The notes under the pieces were generated by a model that made no database searches, was not told the DNA's origin, and saw nothing but the letters and a program-made list of their open reading frames with translations. The translations under genes were made by a program, and so were the position numbers. Positions 17,375 to 28,088 of a stretch of DNA of 64,000 bases are shown here, one piece after another. The DNA lies in NCBI GenBank assembly GCA_031261175.1, contig JAISJW010000022.1:178154-242153 (forward strand), in the 5' to 3' direction. This DNA is from Lactobacillales bacterium (GTDB lineage Bacteria; Bacillota; Bacilli; Lactobacillales; Streptococcaceae). Within the stretch, counting starts at the first letter, position 1. Every line of letters starts with the position of its first letter.

Positions 17375-17718
17375 TACTTTTCTCCCAGTAATTTCGCAAT
17401 TTTCAGCGCGTGCGTCAGATTTTTCTTGAATTCAGCGAACTCAAGCTCCTCGACCCCTGGCCTAGCTATCACGATAAATTTTTTATCTTTTTTTATATTT
17501 TGCGACAGCTCAGTCAGCGACTGCCGAATATATCTCTTCACTTTGTTGCGCGTGTGCGCCTTCCCAATCTTTTTCCCGACCGAAATCCCGACCCGAAAAT
17601 GCTGGGCAAGTCCCTCATCACCCTTGTAAATAACAAAGCAGCGATTCGCAATGCTATCTCTCGCGGTAATTAGATCGGCAAACTCTTGCTCTTTTTTTAT
17701 CCGATATGTTTTTCTCAT
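17374..17718 (-). CDS. rnpA: Ribonuclease P protein component
   Basis: The 114-residue basic protein has the RnpA core: [38 protein letters not shown] (the RNR-type RNA-binding motif) and a helical C-terminus. It assists the RNase P RNA in cleaving tRNA 5' leaders. It sits between rpmH and yidC. Confidence 0.97.
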   Translation of the reverse strand: MRKTYRIKKEQEFADLITARDSIANRCFVIYKGDEGLAQHFRVGISVGKKIGKAHTRNKVKRYIRQSLTELSQNIKKDKKFIVIARPGVEELEFAEFKKNLTHALKIAKLLGEK

Positions 17719-17746
17719 TTTTCACCCGAACTATGGACATAATTTT

Positions 17747-17784
17747 AAAAACCCTCCCTAAACTACAATCTAGGAAGGGTTTTT
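17747..17784 (-). terminator. Hairpin between rpmH and rnpA
   Basis: AAAACCCTCCCTA pairs with TAGGAAGGGTTTT around a 10-nt loop. It probably makes rpmH transcripts more abundant than those of rnpA-yidC. Confidence 0.65.
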
Positions 17785-17799
17785 ATAGTAAATCGTTTA

Positions 17800-17934
17800 T
17801 TAAGCAGCTATTACTTTACGTCCTTTACGACGACGAGCAGCCAATACGCGACGTCCATTCTTTGTGCTCATGCGTTTACGGAAACCGTGAACTTTTTGAT
17901 GTTTACGTTTATTCGGTTGGTAAGTTCTTTTCAC
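17800..17934 (-). CDS. rpmH: 50S ribosomal protein L34
   Basis: A 44-residue, highly basic protein beginning [18 protein letters not shown] and ending GRKVIAA, the universal L34 sequence. The start is GTG at 17932-17934 behind a perfect GGAGGTG ribosome site. It is the first gene left of oriC, transcribed away from it. Confidence 0.98.
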   Translation of the reverse strand: MKRTYQPNKRKHQKVHGFRKRMSTKNGRRVLAARRRKGRKVIAA

Positions 17935-18062
17935 TATGATACACCTCCTCGTCCAACTTATTTAAATGACATGCTTGAATATTCTACCAAAAATTGAGGT
18001 CATAAGTCAACTAAAGTTAATTTTGCTTTAACTTTATTAATAGTTTGGATTCTCAGACAGCA

Positions 18063-18198
18063 AACTCGCTCTTTTTTAACACGATTTTTAATTTTTAACC
18101 CTTTTTTGTGAAGAAAGAGCGATCTCTTAAATGTATACTCGCTCTTTCTTCACAAAATACCCAGTTTTCGCCTAAATATTGTTAAAAAAGAGCGAGTT
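18063..18198. repeat. Nested inverted-repeat element, copy 2, beside oriC
   Basis: Outer arms 18063-18081 and 18180-18198 (19 bp, perfect, containing CTCGCTCTTTTTT) enclose a perfect 19-bp inner stem (18104-18122 and 18139-18157, containing GAAGAAAGAGCGA). Both stems share the GCTCTTT/AAAGAGC core, so alternative pairings are possible. The spacers (AACACGATTTTTAATTTTT, CCCTTTTTTG, AGTTTTCGCC) resemble those of the element at 13547-13679. Confidence 0.85.
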
Positions 18199-18203
18199 GA
18201 AAA

Positions 18204-18527
18204 AAATATCCACAGTTGTGTATAAGTTGTGTTTATCAACATCTTTTTCCATAAGTTTTTCCCTTAATTATCCCTAATTAACAAGTGTTTTCGATAACAT
18301 TTGTTCACAGGTTATTAATAATTGGATAACTCCTTTATTTGTAACGTTCTATTGCTAAATTTTATCCCCAATAACTATGTTAATAAAACGTTTTCTTTTT
18401 AATTTATCCACAAAATTCACAACTTGTTGAAAACTTTAATAACAGTCACTCTAATAAAACTCTTTTTATGTTAATAAAAAGGTTATTTAAACTTTTTTAT
18501 CCACATTTTAATGATAACTGTGGAAAA
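18204..18527. other. oriC: Chromosomal replication origin region with DnaA boxes
   Basis: Perfect DnaA boxes TTATCCACA lie at 18404-18412 and 18497-18505. Near-matches are ATATCCACA (18206-18214), TTATACACA on the minus strand (18217-18225), TTATCCAAT on the minus strand (18321-18329) and TTTTCCACA on the minus strand (18519-18527). The DNA between is very AT-rich, suitable for unwinding. Location between rpmH and dnaA and the divergent gene polarity agree. This plus the nested repeat fills the 675-bp gap between rpmH and dnaA. Confidence 0.9.
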
Positions 18528-18560
18528 CCTTAAAGAATGCGCCCATATACACTGTTTTTG

Positions 18561-18569
18561 TGTTATAAT
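18561..18569 (+). promoter_or_regulatory. Extended -10 promoter of dnaA
   Basis: TGT-TATAAT, 40 bp before the ATG; the -35 match is poor. The DnaA box at 18519-18527 lies just upstream, consistent with autoregulation by DnaA. Confidence 0.65.
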
Positions 18570-18608
18570 TGAACAACTTATTACTATATAAAGAAAGGAG
18601 GACCTAAA

Positions 18609-20063
18609 ATGGTTACTATTGATCAATTTTGGAATCGCTTAGTTGATGAATTTGCTACTCAAATGCAAACAGGAGCCCTAAATAACTGGGTTCACAAGGC
18701 TACACCGGTCAGTTTTGCCGGAAATACCCTGACAATTAGCGTTCCTAGCGATATTATGAAGCGTTATTGGGAAAGTAAATTAGTTGGTAGCGTCTTAGAA
18801 GTTGGTTTTGAATTAACTGGCGATGATGTAAACTTAGTAGTTAATGTCGAATCTAGCACATCTACTCCGGCTCCACCTATTGTTTCTGCACCGATTGAAC
18901 CTGTTCATACAACTGATTTCAACAACTTCGGTGTTACTTCAATCAACGATTCAAAAGATAAATTCAATAACATTCCAAGTGATTTCGGTGCTTATTATAC
19001 TGAAGTAAGTCCTCAAACTGATTACTATTTCGAAGAAAAGCTACGCGCCGCTAATTTAAGTGAACAATTCACCTTCACTAACTATGTGGTCGGCGAAAAC
19101 GAAATGGTTTATAACGCTGCCCTTAGTGCAGCTGAACGCCCTGGTCAATACAATCCGCTATTCATCAGAGGTAATTCCGGTCTTGGAAAAACTCACTTAC
19201 TTAAAGCTATCGGTTACGAGTTCTTGAAACAGTTCCCAAATTCAAATGTCTACTATACATCTACTGAATCATTTATGAACGAGTTCACTAATACGTTCAA
19301 AGATAAGACACAGGCTGAATTTAGAGAAAAATATCGCAATCTCGACTTACTTCTAATAGATGATATCCAGTTGATAGGACGCGCCACTCAATCGCAAGAA
19401 GAATTCTTCAATACCTTCAACGCTCTAGCTGATAATGGTAAACAAATAGTTATCGCAAGTGACTCGATGCCCCTACAAATCAGAGATTTAGCTGATCGTT
19501 TACGCACGCGATTTGTCCAAGGACTTAACGTTGAAGTCTTAGCACCAGGTTTAGATACACGGATCGCTATCTTGCAAAACATTTCAAATGCTGATAATAT
19601 CGTTATCCCATCTGATGCCCTTGTTTGGATTGCTCAGAATTTCAGCAGTGATGTCCGGACACTTAAAGGTGCTCTCAACACTGTTATGGTTCAGACTGTT
19701 ATGATGAACCGTGATATTGACCTTGAACTTGTGCAGAATTCACTTGCCCCGCAGTTAGGTTTTGATCCAACGATTGAAGTCACGATGGATCAGATTCAAA
19801 AGGCCGTTGCTGACAGTTTCGGGGTGACAATTGCCCAAATGAACAGCAAATCGCGCAAAAAAGAGATTACGACACCGCGCCACATCTCTTTTTATCTGAT
19901 GAAAGAGCTTTTGCACGAAAGTTATCCGAATATTGCGAAGAAATACAAGCGTGATCACACGACAATTATGAACTCTTATAAGAAGGCTAAGCAGATGCTC
20001 GATGCCGAGCTTGATCTGCGTGATCAGGTCGATAATATCAAGCAAAAACTGGGGACAAATTAA
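18609..20063 (+). CDS. dnaA: Chromosomal replication initiator DnaA
   Basis: The 484-residue protein has domain I (about 1-80, FWNRLVDEFATQMQTGALNNWV), a variable linker (about 85-145), the AAA+ domain III with Walker A GNSGLGKTHLLKA and Walker B LLLIDDIQLIG, the initiator arginine region RLRTRFVQGL, and the DNA-binding domain IV with the helix-turn-helix signature YKRDHTTIMNSYKKAK. It melts oriC and loads the helicase. The ribosome site AAAGGAGG is strong. Linker II is longish and Pro/Ser/Thr-rich. Confidence 0.98.
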   Translation: MVTIDQFWNRLVDEFATQMQTGALNNWVHKATPVSFAGNTLTISVPSDIMKRYWESKLVGSVLEVGFELTGDDVNLVVNVESSTSTPAPPIVSAPIEPVHTTDFNNFGVTSINDSKDKFNNIPSDFGAYYTEVSPQTDYYFEEKLRAANLSEQFTFTNYVVGENEMVYNAALSAAERPGQYNPLFIRGNSGLGKTHLLKAIGYEFLKQFPNSNVYYTSTESFMNEFTNTFKDKTQAEFREKYRNLDLLLIDDIQLIGRATQSQEEFFNTFNALADNGKQIVIASDSMPLQIRDLADRLRTRFVQGLNVEVLAPGLDTRIAILQNISNADNIVIPSDALVWIAQNFSSDVRTLKGALNTVMVQTVMMNRDIDLELVQNSLAPQLGFDPTIEVTMDQIQKAVADSFGVTIAQMNSKSRKKEITTPRHISFYLMKELLHESYPNIAKKYKRDHTTIMNSYKKAKQMLDAELDLRDQVDNIKQKLGTN

Positions 20064-20090
20064 GGGAAAACAGGGAAAAATCATCGATAT

Positions 20091-20101
20091 TGTGATATAA
20101 T
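20091..20101 (+). promoter_or_regulatory. Extended -10 promoter in the dnaA-dnaN gap
   Basis: TGTGATATAAT, 186 bp before dnaN. The rest of the 223-bp gap contains a DnaA-box-like GTTTTCCACC near 20110 and an AT-rich leader. Confidence 0.65.
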
Positions 20102-20286
20102 ATAGATAGTGTTTTCCACCCTATCGAAAGTTGTTTTCTACACCAAGTTAACAACCTTGCAACCTCGATGAACCCAGGTAAACACTTGCCTCAAAGCACT
20201 TATGCACTTATACACACACACTACTAATACTACTATAAATATATTAATAATATATATAAAGAACGCACCGAAAGGATTGGACCACT

Positions 20287-21423
20287 ATGGAATACTCTAT
20301 TTCACAACATTACTTCTTAAATGAACTTGCCCTAGCAGCAAGAGCCATCTCATCAAAAACAACAATCCCTGTCCTAACAGGAATTAAATTCGACGTCAAA
20401 GAAGAAGGCATCTACTTAACTAGTAGCAACTCAGACATCACAATCAAAACCTTCATCGATGCGGCAAGTGAAGACGCTAAACTTGAGATTCACCAAATTG
20501 GTGGATTGATTTTACCAGCTAGCCGTTTCATCGAAATGGTTAAATTGATTCCAAACGATATCATCACTATCAAATTGTTAGATAACGATGTTGTTTTAAT
20601 CAAAGGTGGATCAACTGAATACAAACTTCAAGGTGAACCGTTGGATGCTTATCCGCGCTTACCGGAATTCAATGCTGAAAAAACTTTCAAAATCGACGTC
20701 AACATTTTAGAGAAAACAGTCAACCAAACTAGCTTCTCGGCGTTGAACAATGAATTCCGTCCTATTTTGACTGGTATTCATTTCACTGTGAAAAATTCTT
20801 TACTAACAGTGGCGGCAACTGATGGTCACCGGATGTCTAAAGTTTCATTAAATAACTCTGACATCGAAGATATCGATTTCGTTATTCCTAAAAAGAATAT
20901 CACTGAACTTATCCGCTCTTTGGATAACGCCGAAGACAAAATCGAAGTTAGCGTAACTGAAAACCAAGTTTTATTCAATGCAGGTAATTTCGAATTCTAC
21001 TCTCGTTTATTACAAGGTAATTATCCAGATGTTGATAGAATCGTTCCAACTGAGTTTTCAACAACTATTGAATTCTCGCGTCAAAAACTTCGTGATTCAT
21101 TGAAGCGTGCATCTATCTTCTTTACTGAAAATGGCGATAACCGTATCATTTTAGAAATTACAACTGATGATATTCAACTATTTACTCAATCTCGTAGTGC
21201 AGATAACTATGAAGAGTATTTAACTTATGAAAATATCAAAGGTGATCCTTTGAAAATATCATTCAACCCGAACTATGTTGATGCTGCCTTAAATGCCATC
21301 GATACCGATAACGTCATCATCAAATTCGTTTCTAGCACGATGCCTTTCGTAATCTTACCAAAATCAGAAGATTTAAACGAAAACTTCATCCAACTAGTAA
21401 CCCCAATCCGCATTTCAGAATAA
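20287..21423 (+). CDS. dnaN: DNA polymerase III beta sliding clamp
   Basis: The 378-residue protein is full length with three clamp domains: MEYSISQHYFLNELALAARAISSKTTIPVLTGIKFD, the middle VAATDGHRMSKVSL, and a C-terminus ending PFVILPKSEDLNENFIQLVTPIRISE. It encircles DNA and tethers polymerase. An AAAGGA site precedes ATG. Confidence 0.98.
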   Translation: MEYSISQHYFLNELALAARAISSKTTIPVLTGIKFDVKEEGIYLTSSNSDITIKTFIDAASEDAKLEIHQIGGLILPASRFIEMVKLIPNDIITIKLLDNDVVLIKGGSTEYKLQGEPLDAYPRLPEFNAEKTFKIDVNILEKTVNQTSFSALNNEFRPILTGIHFTVKNSLLTVAATDGHRMSKVSLNNSDIEDIDFVIPKKNITELIRSLDNAEDKIEVSVTENQVLFNAGNFEFYSRLLQGNYPDVDRIVPTEFSTTIEFSRQKLRDSLKRASIFFTENGDNRIILEITTDDIQLFTQSRSADNYEEYLTYENIKGDPLKISFNPNYVDAALNAIDTDNVIIKFVSSTMPFVILPKSEDLNENFIQLVTPIRISE

Positions 21424-21426
21424 CAT

Positions 21427-21495
21427 TGTTCATTTTAATGCCGATTTGGGACATTTCGAGGTCTGAAATGTCCCAAATCGGCATTAAAATGAACA
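21427..21495. repeat. 31-bp perfect inverted repeat after dnaN
   Basis: Arms 21427-21457 and 21465-21495 match exactly over 31 bp with a 7-nt loop GAGGTCT. The tip, CATTTCGAGGTCTGAAATG, is nearly identical (18 of 19) to the reverse complement of the tip of the element at 63308-63378. Confidence 0.9.
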
Positions 21496-21514
21496 TTAGT
21501 GAAGTGAATCAATT

Positions 21515-21550
21515 AAAAAACGCGTATATCGGCCGATATGCGCGTTTTTT
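21515..21550 (+). terminator. Terminator between dnaN and yaaA
   Basis: AAAAAACGCGTATATCGG pairs with CCGATATGCGCGTTTTTT with a single G-U, ending in six T residues. Confidence 0.85.
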
Positions 21551-21607
21551 GGTGTTTAAAGGGTCCTATACTTGCCCTATATTAAAATGGAAATATCGTG
21601 GAAAAGA

Positions 21608-21636
21608 TTGAAAAATACGGCAATTTGTGGTATAAT
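21608..21636 (+). promoter_or_regulatory. Promoter of the yaaA-recF-gyrB-gyrA operon
   Basis: TTGAAA (21608-21613), 17-bp spacer, TATAAT (21631-21636) with an upstream TGTGG. Confidence 0.8.
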
Positions 21637-21663
21637 TTTACTAATATTTACGGAGGTTTACAG

Positions 21664-21879
21664 GTGCAAAAATATCTATTGAACGAAGATACTGAATTCA
21701 TCACTCTCGGTCAGTTATTAAAAGAACTTGGAATCATTCCAACTGGTGGCGCAGCTAAGTGGTTTTTAGCTGAAAATCCGGTCAAAATAGACGGCGAATT
21801 TGACGATCGACGCGGTCGTAAATTATATCGCTCGATGACTATCGAGATAGAAGAAGGTCTTGTAATTGAAATTAACTAA
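21664..21879 (+). CDS. yaaA: S4-domain protein YaaA (RlbA-like)
   Basis: A 71-residue S4-like RNA-binding protein: FITLGQLLKELGIIPTGGAAKWFLAENPVKIDGEFDDRRGRKLY. I place the start at GTG 21664, seven bases after a GGAGG site, rather than further upstream, because the family begins at this point. It is conserved between dnaN and recF in Bacilli; its precise role is unclear, possibly in ribosome assembly. The 3' end overlaps recF by 14 bp. Confidence 0.9.
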   Translation: MQKYLLNEDTEFITLGQLLKELGIIPTGGAAKWFLAENPVKIDGEFDDRRGRKLYRSMTIEIEEGLVIEIN

Positions 21880-22948
21880 TTTAAAACTACATAACTTTCG
21901 CAATTACGAAGACGTTAATCTCGAGTTCACTGAGCAGTTCAACGTCTTTATCGGTGAGAACGCTCAGGGGAAAACGAACTTACTTGAGTCAATTTACGCG
22001 CTCGGCGTTACCAAAAGTCATCGCACCAACAAATATCAGCAACTCATCCGGTTCGATACGGATGCTTCGCTGATCCAAGGAACAGTGGAAAAATCTACCA
22101 CTACAACTGAGCTTGAACTCGATTTGAGCGCAAAAGGTCGCAAAACAAAGGTCGACCACTTGCCGACGAGAAAAATCAGCGATTACTTCGGTAATCTCAA
22201 TGTCGTCCTTTTCTCCCCAGAAGATCTCTACTTGATCAAAGGCGGACCGAAACTGCGCAGAGACTTCCTCGACATCGAACTTGGGCAAATCAACAAAATA
22301 TACTTATACGAATTGATGGAGTATCAAAAAGTTTTAGCTAGCCGTAACGCTTACCTAAAACAGATAATAAATTACGCCGATATCGACGAGGTCTACCTTG
22401 AAGTGATCGACGAGCAACTTGCCAAACTTGGTAAACAGGTCGTCGACCTGAGAATCCAGTTCTTAGCACGCTTAGAAGAAACACTGCAAAAGATTTATCA
22501 GAACATCGCCCACAAAGACGAAAAGATTGAAGTTAGCTATCTGACTGATATCAAAGATGACTACGCAGCGCAGCTGAAAGCTAATCGCCGGCAGGACTTT
22601 ATCAAAGGTTCAACACAGATTGGTCCGCACCGTGACGATTTGATTTTTAAAATCAACGGTAAAGACGTCAAGAACTTTGGTTCACAAGGTCAACAGCGGA
22701 CGGTTATTTTAAGTCTTAAAATTGCCGAGATTCAGCTTTTCTTTGAAGAAACGAACGAATATCCGCTCTTGCTTCTTGATGACGTGCTGAGCGAACTCGA
22801 CCAACAACGGCAGGAACACATTTTTAACGCCATCAAAGACGATGTGCAAACTTTTATTACAACCACTGATTTAGGTATCTTGAAAGATAAACTAAATAAG
22901 AAATATGAAGTATTTGAGATTCAGGAAGGTAAAATAATCAATGACTAA
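21866..22948 (+). CDS. recF: Recombination mediator RecF
   Basis: The 360-residue SMC-like ATPase has Walker [13 protein letters not shown], the signature [17 protein letters not shown] and Walker [13 protein letters not shown]. It loads RecA at gaps. Start is TTG at 21866, inside the end of yaaA; the N-terminus [17 protein letters not shown] is the standard one, so the TTG start is well supported. Its 3' end overlaps gyrB by 8 bp. Confidence 0.97.
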   Translation: MKLTNLKLHNFRNYEDVNLEFTEQFNVFIGENAQGKTNLLESIYALGVTKSHRTNKYQQLIRFDTDASLIQGTVEKSTTTTELELDLSAKGRKTKVDHLPTRKISDYFGNLNVVLFSPEDLYLIKGGPKLRRDFLDIELGQINKIYLYELMEYQKVLASRNAYLKQIINYADIDEVYLEVIDEQLAKLGKQVVDLRIQFLARLEETLQKIYQNIAHKDEKIEVSYLTDIKDDYAAQLKANRRQDFIKGSTQIGPHRDDLIFKINGKDVKNFGSQGQQRTVILSLKIAEIQLFFEETNEYPLLLLDDVLSELDQQRQEHIFNAIKDDVQTFITTTDLGILKDKLNKKYEVFEIQEGKIIND

Positions 22949-24929
22949 CAAAGATGCGACGATTCGCGAACTAAATGACATTGAAGCCGTACGCCTGCGC
23001 CCTGGGATGTACATCGGTGCGACTGATTCGCGCGGATTGCACCACATGGTTTGGGAAATTGTGGACAACTCGATTGACGAGGCGCTTGCTGGCTATGCCA
23101 ACGAGATCAACCTGACCGTCGAGAAGGACAACTCGATTACCGTCGTCGACAACGGCCGCGGGATTCCCGTCGAAAAGCTAGAATCGGGCAAGTCAGCGCT
23201 CGAAGCCGTGTTCACGGTTCTTCACGCTGGTGGTAAGTTCGATAATGAAGGCTACAAATATTCAGGTGGACTTCACGGAGTTGGGGCTTCAGTTACTAAC
23301 TTCCTTTCTGAAGAACTTGATGTAACAGTTAAAAAAGATGGAAAAATCTATCGTCAAGCCTATAAACGCGGAGTTCCAACGAGTGAGTTGCAAATCTTAG
23401 GTGAAACGACTGAAACTGGAACGACTGTTCACTTTAAACCAGATTCAGAAATTTTCAAAGATCAAGAAGAAATTGCTGATGAGAATTTCAATACGGAAAT
23501 CAAAGAATTTGCGATTGAGTTCGATACGCGCATCTTAGAAACGCGCATTCAACAGCTTTCTTATCTGAACCGAGGGTTAAAACTTACTTTGCGCGACAAT
23601 CGCGAAAGTGATTATTATAAAGAATTCGTTTCTGATGACGGAATCAAGTCTTATATTACTGACTTGAACCACGACAAAGCAGTTATTTTCGATGATCCGA
23701 TCTATGTTGCGGGCGAAGAAGATGACAAAAATGCTGGTCTGATCAAAGTCGAAATTGCCCTGCAATATTCGAAAGATTTAGACACAAAAATGCTAGCATT
23801 CACCAACAACGTTATCAACTCTAAAGGCGGTAAACACGTCGAAGGTTTCAACCGAGCGCTAACGCGGGCAATTAACAACTACGGTCGCAACTCAGGGATC
23901 GTGAAAGAAAAAGATGAAAACTTCAAAGGTGAAGATGTGCAAAAAGGTTTGACTGCGGTTATTTCCTTGAAGCACCCTGATCCTCAGTTTACATCACAAA
24001 CCAAAGATGAACTTTCTTCTAAAGAAGTGTCGGGAATTGTTTCGCGAATCTTTGATAAAGAAATCACTAAATATTTGATGGAAAGCCCAGCGACGGGTAA
24101 AGAAATCGTTAAGCAAGCGCAAAACGCTCAAAAAGCGCGCAAACAAATGCAAAAAACGATTGAAGAATTCATCGCACCGCGTAAGGATGCTTTAGGAATT
24201 TCTTCGCTTCCCGGAAAACTTGCCGACTGTTCAAGTAACAAGGCAAGTGAATGCGAACTGTTCGTCGTCGAAGGAGATTCGGCCGGTGGTTCTGCTAAAT
24301 CTGGACGTGATCGTAATACTCAAGCTATTTTACCTATTCGTGGTAAAATCTTGAACGTTGAAAAAGCTTCGATTCAAAAAATACTTGCCAATCAAGAAAT
24401 TCGTTCGCTCTTTACAGCGATGGGTACTGGATTTGGTTCGGAATTCGATGTGACGAAGGCTCGTTATCACAAACTCGTGATTATGACCGATGCCGACGTC
24501 GATGGAGCGCACATTTCAACGCTGCTACTTACGTTATTCTACCGTCACTTCAAACCTTTGGTTGAAGCTGGCTATGTTTATATCGCTCAACCCCCTATTT
24601 ACGGGGTTAAACAAGGTCGCAGCATCACTTACGTTCAACCAGGAATGATTGAAGGTAAAGATCCTGAGCAGCGACTTGCCGAAACGATTGAAAGTCTGCC
24701 TCAGATTCCAAAACCTTCTGTTCAACGTTACAAAGGACTTGGGGAAATGGATGAAGAGCAACTTTGGGAAACGACGATGGATCCAGCGCGCCGCGTGATG
24801 AAACGTGTGACGGTGGATGACGCTGAACTTGCCAACGCTACTTTCGAGATGTTGATGGGTGACGAGGTTGAACCGCGTCGCAAATTCATTGAAGATAATG
24901 CAGTTTATGTTAAGAACTTAGATATCTAG
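22941..24929 (+). CDS. gyrB: DNA gyrase subunit B
   Basis: The 662-residue protein has the GHKL ATPase domain ([46 protein letters not shown]), the transducer domain, and the Toprim domain ([28 protein letters not shown]) with the standard C-terminus YVKNLDI. It supplies ATP hydrolysis for negative supercoiling with GyrA. Length is slightly above the Bacilli norm, consistent with small loop insertions. Confidence 0.98.
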   Translation: MTNKDATIRELNDIEAVRLRPGMYIGATDSRGLHHMVWEIVDNSIDEALAGYANEINLTVEKDNSITVVDNGRGIPVEKLESGKSALEAVFTVLHAGGKFDNEGYKYSGGLHGVGASVTNFLSEELDVTVKKDGKIYRQAYKRGVPTSELQILGETTETGTTVHFKPDSEIFKDQEEIADENFNTEIKEFAIEFDTRILETRIQQLSYLNRGLKLTLRDNRESDYYKEFVSDDGIKSYITDLNHDKAVIFDDPIYVAGEEDDKNAGLIKVEIALQYSKDLDTKMLAFTNNVINSKGGKHVEGFNRALTRAINNYGRNSGIVKEKDENFKGEDVQKGLTAVISLKHPDPQFTSQTKDELSSKEVSGIVSRIFDKEITKYLMESPATGKEIVKQAQNAQKARKQMQKTIEEFIAPRKDALGISSLPGKLADCSSNKASECELFVVEGDSAGGSAKSGRDRNTQAILPIRGKILNVEKASIQKILANQEIRSLFTAMGTGFGSEFDVTKARYHKLVIMTDADVDGAHISTLLLTLFYRHFKPLVEAGYVYIAQPPIYGVKQGRSITYVQPGMIEGKDPEQRLAETIESLPQIPKPSVQRYKGLGEMDEEQLWETTMDPARRVMKRVTVDDAELANATFEMLMGDEVEPRRKFIEDNAVYVKNLDI

Positions 24930-24937
24930 GGGATAAA

Positions 24938-27595
24938 ATGTCTGAAGAAGAAAAAAATGAAGAGTTAGAAGCTCACGAGTTTCTCGAAGGAGAGATTTTA
25001 GATAAGGTTGAAGTTCCGCATTCGACGATAGTTGACGTTAAGCTATCGGAAGAAATGCGCAATTCATTCCTTGATTACTCGATGAGTGTAATCGTATCGC
25101 GTGCGATTCCAGATGTGCGTGATGGTCTGAAGCCAGTTCACCGCCGTATTTTATACGGAATGAGCGACCTTGGGATTACGCCTGACAAACCACACAAAAA
25201 ATCGGCCCGGATCGTCGGCGACGTAATGGGTAAATATCACCCCCACGGGGATTCGGCAATTTATGAAGCGATGGTCCGGATGGCTCAGCCGTTCAGCTAT
25301 CGGGCAATGCTTGTCGATGGTCACGGAAACTTTGGCTCGATGGATGGCGATGGTGCCGCAGCAATGCGTTATACCGAAGCTCGGATGTCGAAAATTGCCT
25401 TGGAGTTGGTTCGTGATTTAAAGAAAAATACTGTCGATTTCACCGGAAACTACGATGAAACCGAAGTTGAGCCGACTGTGCTCCCTGCCCGCTTCCCTAA
25501 CCTGTTGGTTAACGGAACGATGGGGATTGCCGTTGGGATGGCGACAAATATTCCGCCGCACAATTTAGGTGAAGTTATCGCGGCGACACAGTTGATGTTG
25601 CACAATCCGGATGTTAGTCTTCCTGAGTTGATGCAAGTTCTGCCCGGCCCTGACTTTCCGACGGGTGCGATTATTTCTGGTCGCAGCGGAATTCGTAAAG
25701 CGTTTGAAACTGGCCGTGGTTCGATTATTTTGCGCGCTAAGTGCGAAGTCGAAGTGCGCAAAGGCGGACGTGAACGAATTATCGTCACAGAAGTTCCTTA
25801 TATGGTTAATAAGGCTCGCTTGATTGAGCGAATTGCCGAATTGAACCATGATGGGAAAATCGAAGGGATTACTGAACTTCGCGACGAGTCTAACCGTGAA
25901 GGTGTCCGCGTCGTTATTGGAGTTCACAAAGATACGACAGCATCTGTCCTGTTGAACCATCTGTATAAAAACACTGCGCTACAATCTAGCTTCGGGATCA
26001 ATATGCTTGCGATTGACAAAGGTGTCCCTAAAACACTTGGTCTGCGTGAGATTTTAACGTTATATATTGCCCACCAAAACGAAGTTATTGTTCGTCGTAC
26101 TGAATTCGACAAGAAAAAAGCTGAAGAGCAAGCTCACATCTTAGCGGGTTTGCGAATTGCCCTCGATAATATCGATCGAATCATCAAGTTGATCCGCGAA
26201 TCGGCAACTGATGAAGAAGCGAAGCAAAGTCTGATTACTGAGTTCGATTTGAGCGATAAACAGGCTCAAGCGATTCTTGATATGCGTCTGCGCCGTTTGA
26301 CCGGCTTGCAACGCGACAAGATTGAAGCTGATTACCAAGCGTTGATGGAGTTGATCAAGGATCTCGAAGATATCTTGGCTCGACCTGAGCGCGTTAAGCA
26401 AATCATCGACGAAGAACTTGAGGATATCAAGGTTCGTTGGGGCGACGATCGCCGCACGGAAATTCAAGATGGGGCTGCCATTTCGCTTGAAGACGAAGAT
26501 CTGATTGAGGAAGAAGACGTCGTGATTACCCTTTCTTCGAAGGGCTACATCAAGCGCATTCCGAAATCTGAGTTCAAGGTGCAAAATCGTGGTGGTCGTG
26601 GCGTTAAAGGCATGACGACTTACGAGGATGACTACGTTTCGAACATGATCTCGACGTCGACGCACGATTATCTGTTGTTCATTACGAATCGTGGAGTGGC
26701 TTTCCGTCTGAAAGGTTATGAAATTCCTGAGTATTCGAAGACGGCCAAAGGTCTGCCGATTGTGAATCTTCTGCCGCTTGATGCCTCGAACGACGAGCAC
26801 ATCCAGGCGATCATCCAGATTCCGCGCGACATTTCGAATCAGGTGCACGCTGCTTCCGAAGAGGAAGATGGCAAGTACTCGCTCGTCTTTGTGACTCGCG
26901 ACGGTTTGATCAAGAAAACTAACGCTGAAGCGTATTCAAATATTCGTAAAAATGGCTTGCGTGCGATTAAACTTCGTGAAGATGATGAAATCGTGAACGT
27001 TATTCTAGCTCAACCGGACGATACAGTGATTGTTGCGAGCAAACGCGGCTATTCAGTTCGCTTTGCCTTGAATGGAATACGTAATATGGGTCGAATCTCA
27101 AGCGGGGTTAAAGCAATTCGCTTGCAAGGAGCTGATGACGCCGTAATCGGTGCAGCAGTCTTGCGTGAAGGTGAACAAGTCTTGATTATCACGGAAAAAG
27201 GCTTCGGTAAGCGGACAATTGCCCAACGTAAAGGCGATTACGATGTTTATCCAGTCAAAGGCCGCGGCGGTAAAGGTGTGAAAACCGTGAATATCACTGA
27301 GAAGAACGGTGATCTGGTTTCCCTATCTGTTATCAATGCGACTGAAGACGTGATGATTATGACGAACCACGGTGTCTTGATCCGTGTCCGTAGCGAATCA
27401 ATTCGCGAAACAGGACGTGTTTCTCAAGGTGTCCGGATCAAACGTCTTGACGAGGACGAAGCAATCGTTGCAGTTTCCATCGTGGAACCTGAACCGGATG
27501 CAGTCTACGACGAATCTGAGATCGATACAACCGCAGTGGTTGAGGAAATTGAAGAACTAGAGACTGAAATTGATGAAGAAATAATCGAAGAATAA
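24938..27595 (+). CDS. gyrA: DNA gyrase subunit A
   Basis: The 885-residue protein has the catalytic tyrosine in [11 protein letters not shown], the quinolone region [15 protein letters not shown] with the usual Ser and Glu (no resistance substitutions at those two positions), a GyrA-box [10 protein letters not shown], and six C-terminal beta-pinwheel repeats. The first 30 residues form an acidic N-terminal extension ([20 protein letters not shown]) and the tail is also acidic. It starts 8 bp after gyrB. Confidence 0.98.
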   Translation: MSEEEKNEELEAHEFLEGEILDKVEVPHSTIVDVKLSEEMRNSFLDYSMSVIVSRAIPDVRDGLKPVHRRILYGMSDLGITPDKPHKKSARIVGDVMGKYHPHGDSAIYEAMVRMAQPFSYRAMLVDGHGNFGSMDGDGAAAMRYTEARMSKIALELVRDLKKNTVDFTGNYDETEVEPTVLPARFPNLLVNGTMGIAVGMATNIPPHNLGEVIAATQLMLHNPDVSLPELMQVLPGPDFPTGAIISGRSGIRKAFETGRGSIILRAKCEVEVRKGGRERIIVTEVPYMVNKARLIERIAELNHDGKIEGITELRDESNREGVRVVIGVHKDTTASVLLNHLYKNTALQSSFGINMLAIDKGVPKTLGLREILTLYIAHQNEVIVRRTEFDKKKAEEQAHILAGLRIALDNIDRIIKLIRESATDEEAKQSLITEFDLSDKQAQAILDMRLRRLTGLQRDKIEADYQALMELIKDLEDILARPERVKQIIDEELEDIKVRWGDDRRTEIQDGAAISLEDEDLIEEEDVVITLSSKGYIKRIPKSEFKVQNRGGRGVKGMTTYEDDYVSNMISTSTHDYLLFITNRGVAFRLKGYEIPEYSKTAKGLPIVNLLPLDASNDEHIQAIIQIPRDISNQVHAASEEEDGKYSLVFVTRDGLIKKTNAEAYSNIRKNGLRAIKLREDDEIVNVILAQPDDTVIVASKRGYSVRFALNGIRNMGRISSGVKAIRLQGADDAVIGAAVLREGEQVLIITEKGFGKRTIAQRKGDYDVYPVKGRGGKGVKTVNITEKNGDLVSLSVINATEDVMIMTNHGVLIRVRSESIRETGRVSQGVRIKRLDEDEAIVAVSIVEPEPDAVYDESEIDTTAVVEEIEELETEIDEEIIEE

Positions 27596-27599
27596 GCGA

Positions 27600-27629
27600 A
27601 ATGCCGGGCAATTAATTGCTCGGCATTTT
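27600..27629 (+). terminator. Terminator after gyrA
   Basis: ATGCCGGGCAA, loop TTAA, TTGCTCGGCAT, then TTTT. Confidence 0.88.
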
Positions 27630-27633
27630 TCGT

Positions 27634-27663
27634 TTGACTTGCCCGCCCTTTTTATGTTATGAT
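27634..27663 (+). promoter_or_regulatory. Promoter of ssrA
   Basis: TTGACT (27634-27639), 18-bp spacer, TATGAT (27658-27663), about 15 bp before the mature RNA. An ACTTGCC heptamer overlaps the -35 box. Confidence 0.75.
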
Positions 27664-27678
27664 AGAAGTCCGTAATTC

Positions 27679-28031
27679 GGGGGCGTTATGGATTCGACAG
27701 GCGAATCTGAGGCTTGAATTGCAGCTCGAGGGCATCTCGCTAATCTGCGCAGAAAATATAACTGCTAAAAATACAAACACTTACGCTTTAGCTGCCTAAA
27801 CCACAGTTAAACGTGGCCATCATTTAATCGCTTGCGTTAAATTGACTGGCCCTAACTTTAGCAAGATACGCTCGCTCTATTTCTAGGATTGCGGGAAGAG
27901 ATTTACTAGAATTGCTTGCTAGCTGCTTGGTCACGTGTGCTGCTAGTGGGTGAAATTTAACGCGCTGACTATGGCTGTAGATTTTTGGGTTATCACTCGT
28001 TTGGACAGGGGTTCGACTCCCCTCGCTTCCA
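27679..28031 (+). ncRNA. ssrA: Transfer-messenger RNA (tmRNA)
   Basis: The 5' end GGGGGCGTTATGGATTCGAC and the 3' end GGTTCGACTCCCCTCGCTTCC with discriminator A form the tRNA-like domain, with acceptor GGGGGCG pairing with CGCTTCC. CCA is not encoded. The tag frame runs GCT at 27764 to TAA at 27797-27799 and encodes AKNTNTYALAA, a typical Bacilli degradation tag ending ALAA. tmRNA rescues stalled ribosomes with SmpB; smpB is not in the window. Pseudoknot arms are visible, for example GGCCATCATTTAA further in. Confidence 0.97.
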
Positions 28032-28053
28032 TTTATTAAGAAAATAACGATAC

Positions 28054-28082
28054 TTGAATTTTTTCGAGTAATTTGTTATTAT
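28054..28082 (+). promoter_or_regulatory. Promoter of the putative antitoxin RNA
   Basis: TTGAAT (28054-28059), 17-bp spacer, TATTAT (28077-28082). Confidence 0.6.
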
Positions 28083-28088
28083 AGTAAA

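Noticed and set aside
17706-17939. Plus-strand frame opposite rpmH
   Set aside because: Exact antisense of the universally conserved L34 gene.
21426-21611. A 61-codon frame after dnaN
   Set aside because: It is the read-through of the 31-bp inverted repeat and the terminator; the symmetric peptide has no ribosome site.
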